Positions 1-6,349 of a stretch of DNA of 22,817 nt are shown here, one piece after another. How positions within the stretch are numbered: the stretch's first letter is position 1; every line of letters begins with the position of its first letter. The position numbers and the translations under genes are program-made. Origin of the DNA: JARYLZ01 sp964388275 (lineage in GTDB: Bacteria > Bacteroidota > Ignavibacteria > SZUA-365). The stretch lies in the NCBI GenBank assembly GCA_964388275.1, contig CAYLZD010000047.1:1-22817 (forward strand). The letters are read 5' to 3'. The notes under the pieces are model-generated. The model did no database searches. It was not told where the DNA came from and saw only the letters and a program-made list of their open reading frames with translations.

Positions 1-839
1 GCATCCAGCGCGTGCATCGAGTGTTTCGCTGCCAGCACGGGCGGCGGCGGGGGCGGCGGCGGCGGCGGGGGCGGCGGAGCTTCAGGCGGATGATACAAAA
101 GCGCTATGCCGGCCGTGACCGCGGAAGCGCGCCAAGTTTCGCCTCCGCTCAGGGAAGTAACGGCCGCATTGACCGCGATCTCGGGTTGCAGAGACCAGAG
201 CGTCGAGAGCCGGGAATGATACCTGATGCCCGCCACAAAGGCGGCGTGCAACGATCCGCCTTCGGGCACGGCGCCGGACGCGGTATTCCGGATAATTGAA
301 CCGTCGGAAAATCTTGCGCCTTCTGGCCGCAGCAGACGTTCCTCCTGCTCGAAATCGTTGGCGGTGAGAAAGCCGATCTGCGTGCCGGTGAAAATATATA
401 AGGGCGCCTTTTCAAAAAGTCTGTATCCGACGGTTGGCCGGAGCGATAGCGCCGCGGTGGACGATCTGATGCGATGCTCGACGAAACCGTCCGCCGGCCC
501 GCCTGCCGTCAGCACCGGCCCGATGTATTCCTCGCGGACAAGATCGGCCGAGAGACCCGAATACAGAGCGGCCAGATTCAGCGACCAGGAAATTCCGATC
601 GGTATATCCAGAACAGCGCCAAGCATCGGGCCGAAGCCGGAGCCGCCGTCATAGGAAGCGCAACAGCTCGGTATCCCCGGCAGCGCGCCGAAAGCGGCGG
701 AGTGAAAGTTGGCGGAGACACCCGCTGCAAGTCCGAGACCTGCGCGGTCTTTACCGGACCTCGCTGCCTGCTGCGCGGACATCGATGCGGGGGCGCAGGA
801 AGCGAGGAACAGCAATGCGGCAATGGCGCAACGCGTCAT
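1..839 (-). CDS. Outer-membrane beta-barrel protein with polyproline linker (3' end outside window)
   Basis: An open frame of 279 codons runs from the ATG at 839 to the window edge without a stop, so the C-terminus is missing. Residues 1-22 look like an export signal (hydrophobic ALLFLAS core). Cleavage could be by signal peptidase I at ASMSA/QQ, or at a lipobox-like LASC with Cys15; I cannot decide. Residues of about 33-245 show the alternating Gly/aromatic strands of a small barrel of the PorT/OmpA-N type (GLAAGVSANF, LSLRPTVGYRL, AAFVAGIRYHS). Then comes HPPEA, thirteen consecutive prolines (positions 77-39) and VLAAKHSMH. Such a linker usually joins a barrel to a periplasmic OmpA-like peptidoglycan-binding domain; that domain is predicted, not seen. 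No good Shine-Dalgarno precedes the ATG. It resembles the barrel at 14793-15650 in general design. The exact ligand or role is unknown. Confidence 0.8.
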   Translation of the reverse strand, partial: MTRCAIAALLFLASCAPASMSAQQAARSGKDRAGLGLAAGVSANFHSAAFGALPGIPSCCASYDGGSGFGPMLGAVLDIPIGISWSLNLAALYSGLSADLVREEYIGPVLTAGGPADGFVEHRIRSSTAALSLRPTVGYRLFEKAPLYIFTGTQIGFLTANDFEQEERLLRPEGARFSDGSIIRNTASGAVPEGGSLHAAFVAGIRYHSRLSTLWSLQPEIAVNAAVTSLSGGETWRASAVTAGIALLYHPPEAPPPPPPPPPPPPPVLAAKHSMHALD

Positions 840-1320
840 AAACGTGTCGGTTGTGAAAGTGTGGGAAGGTTGGTAGTGAGCGGGCCTCTCTCGGCGCAGC
901 GCCCGTCGCATTATCGAATGAGTTCATCATCACAGCTGCGGCAACGTCGAGCCGGCGAAAAAATTCTGCGCGCGCGTGTAAATATCTTGCTGTGCAGATT
1001 TTTTTTTCGTTAGTTTGAAATGTGTGTAGATACAAAGCAACAAAGTCCTCTTCCGGATTTCATGGCGCAGAACTTTTTTCCGTCCACGGACGTTCCGTCA
1101 TATGAAGTTATCACGGAACAAGTTCAAATGAAATACCATTACGGATGACTTTTACGGATTATCATAACACGCAGACAACCGATGACGGAAAATTTATTCC
1201 GGAAAGTTCGGACGCATCGCATCGGCGCGTCGCATTCCGCATAGAACACTATCACACTCTCAAGAATCCGGGCGGTTCGCGCCCGGCATAACACAACCCA
1301 AAACTATCATGGAGGCAACC
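840..1320. other. Intergenic region between divergent genes
   Basis: About 480 bp without a convincing gene, separating the leftward barrel gene from the rightward histone-like gene. It becomes AT-rich from about 960 to 1200, as expected for divergent promoters, but I could not assign a clear -35/-10 pair. Visible elements are an inverted repeat (gttccgt at 1092-1098 and acggaac at 1113-1119, 14-nt loop), two copies of ttacggat (1139-1146 and 1152-1159), and a hairpin at 1268-1286. Confidence 0.6.
1268..1286 (+). promoter_or_regulatory. Leader hairpin upstream of the histone-like gene
   Basis: Perfect 7-bp GC-only stem (ccgggcg / cgcccgg) with loop gttcg. It ends 34 nt before the ATG of the histone-like gene and 24 nt before its ribosome binding site. 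There is no T-run after it, so it is not an intrinsic terminator. It may stabilise the 5' end of the mRNA; the role is inferred. Confidence 0.4.
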
Positions 1321-1635
1321 ATGGCAACCCCGAAAAAGGCCGCTCCGGCCAAGAAGGCCGCTCCGGCCAAGAAGGCCGCTCCGGCCAAAAAGGCCGCTCC
1401 GGCCAAGAAAGCCGCTCCGGCCAAGAAAGCCGCTCCGGTAAAGAAGGCCGCTCCGGCCAAGAAAGCCGCTCCGGCCAAGAAAGCCGCTCCGGTAAAGAAG
1501 GCCGCCCCGGCGAAGAAGGCCCCGGCGAAGAAGACGAAACCGGCCGCAGCGAAGAAACCGGCCGCAACCAAGAAAGCCGCCCCTGTCAAGAAGGCAGCAG
1601 CGAAGAAGCCGGCCGCGAAGGCGAAGAAGAAATAA
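1321..1635 (+). CDS. Histone H1-like Lys/Ala/Pro-rich DNA-binding protein
   Basis: The 104-residue protein is almost only Lys (37), Ala (44) and Pro (16). It opens with MATP, then ten KKAAPA/KKAAPV hexads (residues 5-64), then a less regular tail (KKPAATKK, KKPAAKAKKK). This composition matches bacterial proteins resembling the C-terminal tail of histone H1 (HctB, AlgP tail), which bind DNA non-specifically and compact it, and lack a folded domain. The start at 1321 is chosen because GGAGG at 1311-1315 sits 5 nt upstream; an in-frame ATG at 1309 lies before that site. A hairpin precedes the gene and a strong terminator follows, so it is probably transcribed alone. A role in nucleoid organisation is inferred from composition; RNA or polyanion binding is equally possible. 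Confidence 0.85.
   Translation: MATPKKAAPAKKAAPAKKAAPAKKAAPAKKAAPAKKAAPVKKAAPAKKAAPAKKAAPVKKAAPAKKAPAKKTKPAAAKKPAATKKAAPVKKAAAKKPAAKAKKK
1333..1512 (+). repeat. Ten tandem 18-bp coding repeats
   Basis: Each unit encodes KKAAPA or KKAAPV, with near-identical DNA (aagaaggccgctccggcc type). Units 6 and 9 carry gta (Val) instead of gcc (Ala). Other differences are mostly aag/aaa synonymous changes. The near identity at DNA level points to recent unit duplication and makes copy number likely to vary between strains, always in frame. Confidence 0.9.
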
Positions 1636-1671
1636 CTTCCGTCCGCCGTCATATGTGACGGCATCGCAGTC

Positions 1672-1707
1672 GGGCGCCGCATCGTACGATGCGGCGCCCT
1701 TGTTTTT
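1672..1707 (+). terminator. Intrinsic terminator after the histone-like gene
   Basis: Perfect inverted repeat of 12 bp (gggcgccgcatc / gatgcggcgccc) around gtac, followed by ttgttttt. It lies 36 nt after the stop codon at 1635. A smaller hairpin (ccgtca, loop tatg, tgacgg) at 1646-1661 lies between. Confidence 0.9.
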
Positions 1708-1728
1708 GTACCCGCGGCTTCGTACTAT
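1700..1728 (+). promoter_or_regulatory. Possible promoter of dinB
   Basis: TTGTTT at 1700-1705 and TACTAT at 1723-1728 are separated by 17 bp; both are weak matches to sigma70 boxes. The -35 overlaps the T-tract of the preceding terminator. A GTAC-N10-GTAC inverted repeat (1708-1725) lies over the spacer and -10. Confidence 0.35.
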
Positions 1729-1757
1729 AGGTTAGACAAAAAGCCAACTATGACGTC

Positions 1758-2963
1758 ATGCCCTCGTCTTCCGCTCCCACCCGCTGCATGCACCTCGACA
1801 TGGACACGTTCTTCGTGTCGGTGGAACGCCTGCTGGATCCTTCGCTGATCGGACGCCCCGTGATAGTCGGAGGAACTCCGTATCAGCGGGGGGTGGTTGC
1901 CGGATGTTCACGCGAGGCCCGCGCTTACGGTGTGCATTCGGCGATGCCCCTGCGCAGGGCTTACGAGCTCTGTCCGCAGGCCGTGTTCCTGCATCCGAAC
2001 TTCATTCACTATGCCGAGTATTCGGATCGCGTGGCCGATCTGTTGACCGACGAGGCGCCTGTGATGGAGAAGGCGTCCGTGGACGAATTCTACCTTGACT
2101 TGAGCGGCTGCGAACGCGCCATCGGCGATGAGGCCGCATGGAGCGGAAGGATCAAGCGCGGAATTGCGGGCGAACTTCGCCTGCCGCTCACATACGGCAT
2201 AGCTCGAAACAAACTGGTGGCAAAAGTCGCCACAACCGTCGGCAAGCGCGCCGGCGATACGCGCGTGCCGGACGGCGTAGAGGCCGCTTTCCTTGCCCCC
2301 CACGCCGTGCGGCTGCTGCCGGGCGTCGGCGAAGTGCTCGAGCGCGAACTCGTCGCTATGGGCATGCGGCGCATCGGCGATATTGCCCGAATGACTCCCC
2401 GGATATTCTCCCATATGTACGGAGCAACGGGCCGCGCTCTGCACGAACATTCGCTCGGCATCGACATGTCGCCCGTCCTTCCGTACAGACGCCGGAAGTC
2501 CGTGGGCGCCGAACACACTTTCGCCGAGGATGTCCTCGAACCGCGCGTCGTGCTTGCAACACTCAAACATCTGGCGCTGCGTGTCGGCGAAGACTTGCGA
2601 CGGAGAAACCTCCTGGCCAGGACAGTCACCTTCACGCTCCGCTACGCGGATTTCGTCACCACGGCAAAATCCGCGCACTGCGATTACAGCAACGCCGATC
2701 ATGTGCTCTACCGGGTCGCCGAGCGCTGTTTCGAGACGCTGTACACGCGACGCGTCCGAGTCCGACTTGTGGGCATAAGCGCTTCCGATCTTATAGAGGA
2801 TTATGGACAGTTGTTTCTCTTCCGCGAGGACGGCGAAAAGTACGACCGCCTTTACCGCGGACTCGACGAGGTGCGCGCCCGTTTCGGAAAATATGCCGTC
2901 ACCTACGGGAGCGTGCTCGAGGAAAGGCAGAGGCGCGCGCGGGAGGCGCGTCCTAACCCTTGA
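1758..2963 (+). CDS. dinB: DNA polymerase IV (Y-family translesion polymerase)
   Basis: A complete 401-residue Y-family polymerase that copies past damaged template bases with low fidelity and no proofreading. The palm motif LDMDTFF (residues 13-19) supplies metal ligand Asp14, with Phe19 as steric gate against ribonucleotides. SVDEFYLD supplies Asp109 and Glu110. The helix-hairpin-helix of the thumb is LLPGVGEVLE (around 186-195), followed by the little finger. QLFLF at 351-355 matches the beta-clamp binding consensus and lies internally, about 45 residues before the end. Length fits the family. The ATG at 1758 lacks a Shine-Dalgarno; ATG at 1788 (MHLDMD) would leave no residues before the first strand, so 1758 is preferred. 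The last 11 bp overlap the 3' end of rtcB on the other strand. Confidence 0.95.
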   Translation: MPSSSAPTRCMHLDMDTFFVSVERLLDPSLIGRPVIVGGTPYQRGVVAGCSREARAYGVHSAMPLRRAYELCPQAVFLHPNFIHYAEYSDRVADLLTDEAPVMEKASVDEFYLDLSGCERAIGDEAAWSGRIKRGIAGELRLPLTYGIARNKLVAKVATTVGKRAGDTRVPDGVEAAFLAPHAVRLLPGVGEVLERELVAMGMRRIGDIARMTPRIFSHMYGATGRALHEHSLGIDMSPVLPYRRRKSVGAEHTFAEDVLEPRVVLATLKHLALRVGEDLRRRNLLARTVTFTLRYADFVTTAKSAHCDYSNADHVLYRVAERCFETLYTRRVRVRLVGISASDLIEDYGQLFLFREDGEKYDRLYRGLDEVRARFGKYAVTYGSVLEERQRRAREARPNP

Positions 2964-4395
2964 TCACGCCCAAAGGCCTGAACTTCGCGACCTTGAGAGT
3001 GATGCCGGCATCATGCATGACGTTTACCACGTCCGACACGTCCTTATAGGCAGCGGGCATTTCCTCGGCGATCGTGCGCATTCCCGTGGCCCTGATTTCC
3101 ACACCGCGCTCGCGCAGTTCCGCTATCATGTCGCGTCCCTTTCCCGCCGCCATCGCTTTGTGCCTGCTCATGTGTCTTCCGGCTCCGTGGCATGAACTGC
3201 CGAAAGTATCGCGCATCGCCTTGTCGGCGCCGGCGCAGAGATATGAGTAACGTCCCATGTCGCCTGGCACCAACACGGGTTGACCCGCGCTCCGGTAAAT
3301 CTCCGGGATGTCCGGATGCCCGGGACCGTATGCTCGCGTCGCTCCCTTGCGGTGCACGCAGACGTTGCGGGGGCTGCCCTCGATCAAGTGGGTTTCGAAT
3401 TTCGCAATGTTGTGACAGATGTCGTAGACGAGCCTGAAACCGAGTTCCCGCGCTTGCATCCCGAGAGCTTCAGCGAAAGCCCGCTCCGCAAGCTGCATGA
3501 TCACCTGCCGGTTGGCGAAGGCGTAATTGGCGGCGCATCGCATCGCTCCGATGTATCGCCGCCCCTCATCGCTGCGCAGCGGAGCGCAGGCTAACTGTCT
3601 GTCGGGAAGGCGGAGCCCGTGCTTCAGAGTGGCATGCATGGCTTCCTTCAGATAATCGTCGCAGATCTGATATCCGAATCCGCGAGAACCGCAATGTATC
3701 ATGACGACTATCCCGTCCTTCCGGATGCCGAACACGGCCGCCGACGCGGCGTCGAAAATTTCCTCCACCCGTCCGACTTCCAGGAAGTGATTGCCAGATC
3801 CCAATGTTCCCAGCTGGTCGGCGCCGCGTTCCCACGGCCGCGCTCCCACGGCGGTTGCATCCGCTCCCTCGAGACACCCTCCCTCTTCCATGAAGTCGAG
3901 ATGCCCGTTCTCTCCGAATCCACGTTCGATGGCCCACGATGCGCCTTCGATGCAAACGCTGCGGAGTTCGTCCTTTGAAAGTTTCGGTATCGCGCGGGAA
4001 GCGCCGACACCGGTCGGCACGCGCTTGAAGAGACTCTCGACAAGTTGCCTGATTCTGCGGGAGACATCATCCGCGGATAAGGAGGTGGCGATCAGACGCA
4101 CCCCGCAGTTTATGTCGTACCCCACTCCGCCGGGGGAAATCACGCCGTCCTCGGCGTCGGTGGCGCAGACGCCGCCGATCGGAAAACCGTATCCCCAATG
4201 GATGTCGGGCATTGCGAGGGTCCGGCAGACTATTCCCGGCAGATGAGCCGTGTTGGCCACCTGCTCCAGACTCCGGTCCTGCTTGATGACGCGCATCATT
4301 TCGGAACTCGCGTATACGCGACCCGGAACCCTCATTTCGCCGCTTCGCGGTATCTCCCATGTCGTCTCGTCAAGCTGCACGATGTTTATGCCCAT
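2953..4395 (-). CDS. rtcB: RNA-splicing ligase RtcB
   Basis: This GTP- and Mn2+-dependent ligase joins RNA 2',3'-cyclic phosphate or 3'-phosphate ends to 5'-OH ends in tRNA splicing and RNA repair. Motifs in order: MPDIHWGYGFPIGG (62-75), YDINCG with metal ligands Asp94 and Cys97, GSGNHFLEVG, MIHCGSRG, YDICHNIAK, and SCHGAGRHMSR, whose first His is the residue expected to be guanylylated. All catalytic residues are present. From ATG 4395 the protein has 480 residues, close to the archaeal-type enzyme (about 481). A GGGAG site lies 8 nt upstream. The frame is open further to 4479, but that stretch lies inside the archease gene and is not RtcB-like. It is 31 bp downstream of archease, in the same operon. 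No intein is present. Confidence 0.96.
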   Translation of the reverse strand: MGINIVQLDETTWEIPRSGEMRVPGRVYASSEMMRVIKQDRSLEQVANTAHLPGIVCRTLAMPDIHWGYGFPIGGVCATDAEDGVISPGGVGYDINCGVRLIATSLSADDVSRRIRQLVESLFKRVPTGVGASRAIPKLSKDELRSVCIEGASWAIERGFGENGHLDFMEEGGCLEGADATAVGARPWERGADQLGTLGSGNHFLEVGRVEEIFDAASAAVFGIRKDGIVVMIHCGSRGFGYQICDDYLKEAMHATLKHGLRLPDRQLACAPLRSDEGRRYIGAMRCAANYAFANRQVIMQLAERAFAEALGMQARELGFRLVYDICHNIAKFETHLIEGSPRNVCVHRKGATRAYGPGHPDIPEIYRSAGQPVLVPGDMGRYSYLCAGADKAMRDTFGSSCHGAGRHMSRHKAMAAGKGRDMIAELRERGVEIRATGMRTIAEEMPAAYKDVSDVVNVMHDAGITLKVAKFRPLGVIKG

Positions 4396-4426
4396 AAGGT
4401 CGGCTCCCGCAGTGGTGATACCGGAT

Positions 4427-4858
4427 TCAAGTGTCGAAAATAACTTCGGCCGTCCACCCTTCTCCTGTCCGCGTGACATTCAGTCCGTGCCAGGTGACGG
4501 CTTTGATTTCGGTTGCGTCCTCGCGCTCGCCTGAGGTCATGGGCGAACTGACCGCCGAAGCCTTCAAGTATGTCTGCGACAATTTCAGCATCCTGAAATC
4601 CGAGAACAGGATCCGCTCCGTGCAGTGCCGGTAAAGCAGTTCCGCAAGCCAGTCCCGCAGCAGCTCTTCCGCGGTATCCGCCGAGAATTCCATCTCGATC
4701 CGGACCGACGCCGTCGTCACCGACGCCGCTTCGCGCGGCAGCACGAGTCGGAACATCCCTTCCGCCGCCCTCGTGAAAAGCGATTCCAGCGACGGCGCCG
4801 TTATCCTGATGCCCGCGTCCGCGGTGTGGTCGATTTCTCTGACGCCGGGGATGTCCAT
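4427..4858 (-). CDS. Archease, RtcB activator
   Basis: A 143-residue protein of the archease family (PF01951). Archease promotes guanylylation of RtcB and multiple turnover, and can widen its nucleotide use. The N-terminal signature REIDHTADAGI (residues 7-17), the AEELLRDWLAELLY helix, the EIKAVTWHGL motif and the C-terminal VIFDT (Asp142) fit the family, whose metal site uses acidic residues near both ends. The ATG at 4858 is preceded by GGAGAG at a good distance. The gene is directly upstream of rtcB on the same strand, so activator and ligase are made from one transcript. Function by family knowledge; assignment is strong. Confidence 0.93.
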   Translation of the reverse strand: MDIPGVREIDHTADAGIRITAPSLESLFTRAAEGMFRLVLPREAASVTTASVRIEMEFSADTAEELLRDWLAELLYRHCTERILFSDFRMLKLSQTYLKASAVSSPMTSGEREDATEIKAVTWHGLNVTRTGEGWTAEVIFDT

Positions 4859-4876
4859 CGATTTCTCTCCGTGAAG

Positions 4877-4904
4877 AATCTAGCGGTCGAACGCATGCCG
4901 TCAA
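4877..4904 (-). promoter_or_regulatory. Possible promoter of archease-rtcB
   Basis: Read on the minus strand, TTGACG (4904-4899) and TAGATT (4882-4877) are 16 bp apart. The -35 matches five of six consensus bases, the -10 four. The predicted start near 4870 would place the archease Shine-Dalgarno at the very 5' end of the message, which is tight, so this is tentative. Confidence 0.35.
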
Positions 4905-5021
4905 AACGCGCCGTCCGCCGCCTCGGAACCGGATCCCTCCAGTCCAACCGCATGACACGGTGTTTCGAGTGTCCCCGGAGTTTCTTATGTTCAATTCCAT
5001 TCCAATCTACAGGAGAAAACA

Positions 5022-5288
5022 ATGACACTCGAAGAAGCTTTGAAAAAAGGGTACCTCAACCTTTCGGACGATGAGGCCAGGGAAGTACTGGACGCGATTT
5101 TCGACCAGGACGAACCCGAAACACGTCTGGGGCAGGCGCTTTCGTTGATGCAGACATTCATCGCCGATGACAAGATCGATGCGGTGCTTCATCTGAGCGC
5201 GCTCATACTCGATGCCGAAACCGATATGGAGGAGTACGACGACGAGAATGATGAAGACGAAGATGACGACGATGATGGGAAACGGTGA
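5022..5288 (+). CDS. Small protein of unknown function with acidic tail
   Basis: I do not recognise this 88-residue protein. The first 65 residues look like a compact helical domain (LEEALKKGYLNLSDDEAREVLDAIF, then ALSLMQTFIADDKIDAVLHLSALIL). Residues 66-86 are almost continuous Asp/Glu (EEYDDENDEDEDDDDD), ending in GKR. No signal peptide or membrane segment. AGGAG at 5011-5015 is well placed before the ATG. It diverges from archease and is 152 bp upstream of the GIDE-like gene. The tail could bind metal ions or a basic partner; that is speculation. The frame is believable because of the ribosome binding site, its position and its amphipathic composition. Confidence 0.75.
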   Translation: MTLEEALKKGYLNLSDDEAREVLDAIFDQDEPETRLGQALSLMQTFIADDKIDAVLHLSALILDAETDMEEYDDENDEDEDDDDDGKR

Positions 5289-5440
5289 TAGCCGGGCGAT
5301 CTAAGCCCCTCCGGATGTGAGCTGAACAAATCCTTCTGCCGCAGTCCCGACTCCCGGGAAAACGAGAAGTATCGACCCCGGCGCAGGGCGCGGCGGATAT
5401 TGCAAATACGGTGTATGTGCCAGTCTGATGGAGCGGAATC

Positions 5441-6235
5441 ATGTGGATTATCGGAATAATTCTCGTCGCGGTCGGCGTTCTGCTCGCTGTTTTCCGGAAC
5501 AAGCAGAAGGACCGCCTCCTCGATATCAAGTTCGTCAAAACCAGCACCGCCGCGGAACTGACGGAACTGCAACAGGCAGTGGCGGTCGAAATCGGCGCAG
5601 GAGGTTTCAGGCGGCAGGCGGAGGTAAAAGGCGTATGCCGTACCGAGATGCCGCTGAAGGCCGAACTCAGCGGACAGGAGTGCGTGTATTATTCGATGTC
5701 GGTCGCCGAGCGGTACGAGGAAACAGTGACCGAGAGGGATGCTCAGGGCAGATCGGTGACCAGAACGCAAACCGGCAGCGCCACAGTCGCTTCCAATACG
5801 CGATCGGCGCCGTTTCTCCTGGAAGATGATACCGGCAGGATCGCCGTCGATCCGTCCGGAGCGAAAATTGACGGTATCCCGGCGGTGAATCGCTACGAAC
5901 CGTATTCGCCGGGCATGACCGCGCTGAAACACGGAAGTTTCTCCCTTTCCCTCCAACTCCCCGGCTTCGGAGGCCGACGCGTACTCGGCTATCAGTATAA
6001 CGAGTCCATTATCCCGACGGGCGCGAAACTCTTCGTGATAGGGGAGGCGTCGGATGCCGGCGGCTCGTTGTCGATTCGAAAACCGGAAGAGAAGAACAAG
6101 CCGTTCATCGTCACCGTGAAATCCGAAGAAGACCTGATACGGGGGAAGGAAAGCGGAGTAAAAGCTCTTTTTTATGGCGCCATCGCGTGCTTCGTCATCG
6201 GCGCCGCGTTGATCATCGCCGGCGTGCTGACCTGA
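5441..6235 (+). CDS. GIDE/BAM-domain membrane protein
   Basis: A 264-residue protein with a transmembrane segment at each end (residues 2-18 and about 242-263). The soluble middle holds the pattern AEVKGVCRTEMPLKAELSGQECVYYSMSVAERYE (about 60-93) and a later FLLEDDTGRIAVDPSGAKI segment. This is the arrangement of the GIDE family (PF12483), the bacterial relatives of the BAM domain of mitochondrial MUL1/MAPL. The eukaryotic protein adds a RING finger with E3 ligase activity; no such Cys/His cluster is present here, so no ligase activity is implied. The bacterial function is not established. GGAG lies 8-9 nt before the ATG. A hairpin at 6277-6309 follows. Confidence 0.8.
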   Translation: MWIIGIILVAVGVLLAVFRNKQKDRLLDIKFVKTSTAAELTELQQAVAVEIGAGGFRRQAEVKGVCRTEMPLKAELSGQECVYYSMSVAERYEETVTERDAQGRSVTRTQTGSATVASNTRSAPFLLEDDTGRIAVDPSGAKIDGIPAVNRYEPYSPGMTALKHGSFSLSLQLPGFGGRRVLGYQYNESIIPTGAKLFVIGEASDAGGSLSIRKPEEKNKPFIVTVKSEEDLIRGKESGVKALFYGAIACFVIGAALIIAGVLT

Positions 6236-6276
6236 CGATACCTTCCGCGGATTCTTTCGGGCGCCGTATAACCGTG

Positions 6277-6309
6277 CGGCGGCGCTCCCCCGCGATGAGA
6301 GCGCCGCCG
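6277..6309. terminator. Hairpin between convergent genes
   Basis: A 10-bp perfect stem (cggcggcgct / agcgccgccg) with a 13-nt loop, followed on the plus strand by TTT only. It lies between the 3' ends of the GIDE-like gene and the heparinase-like gene and could serve both. A second hairpin, cattcgg-gggaa-ccgaatg, sits at 6316-6334, just past the stop of the minus-strand gene. Neither has a long T-run. Confidence 0.55.
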
Positions 6310-6349
6310 TTTAGGCATTCGGGGGAACCGAATGAGCGGCAAATGTTTG

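Noticed and set aside
1333..1512. CRISPR-like regular repeats
   Set aside because: The 18-bp units are contiguous and coding, with no spacers.
1260..1682. Long minus-strand frame opposite the histone-like gene (Phe/Ala/Gly repeats)
   Set aside because: It is the antisense reading of the Lys/Ala/Pro repeats; the plus frame has an ideal ribosome binding site and terminator.
4396..4479. N-terminal extension of RtcB
   Set aside because: It would overlap archease by 53 bp and has no family similarity; ATG 4395 gives the expected length and a ribosome binding site.
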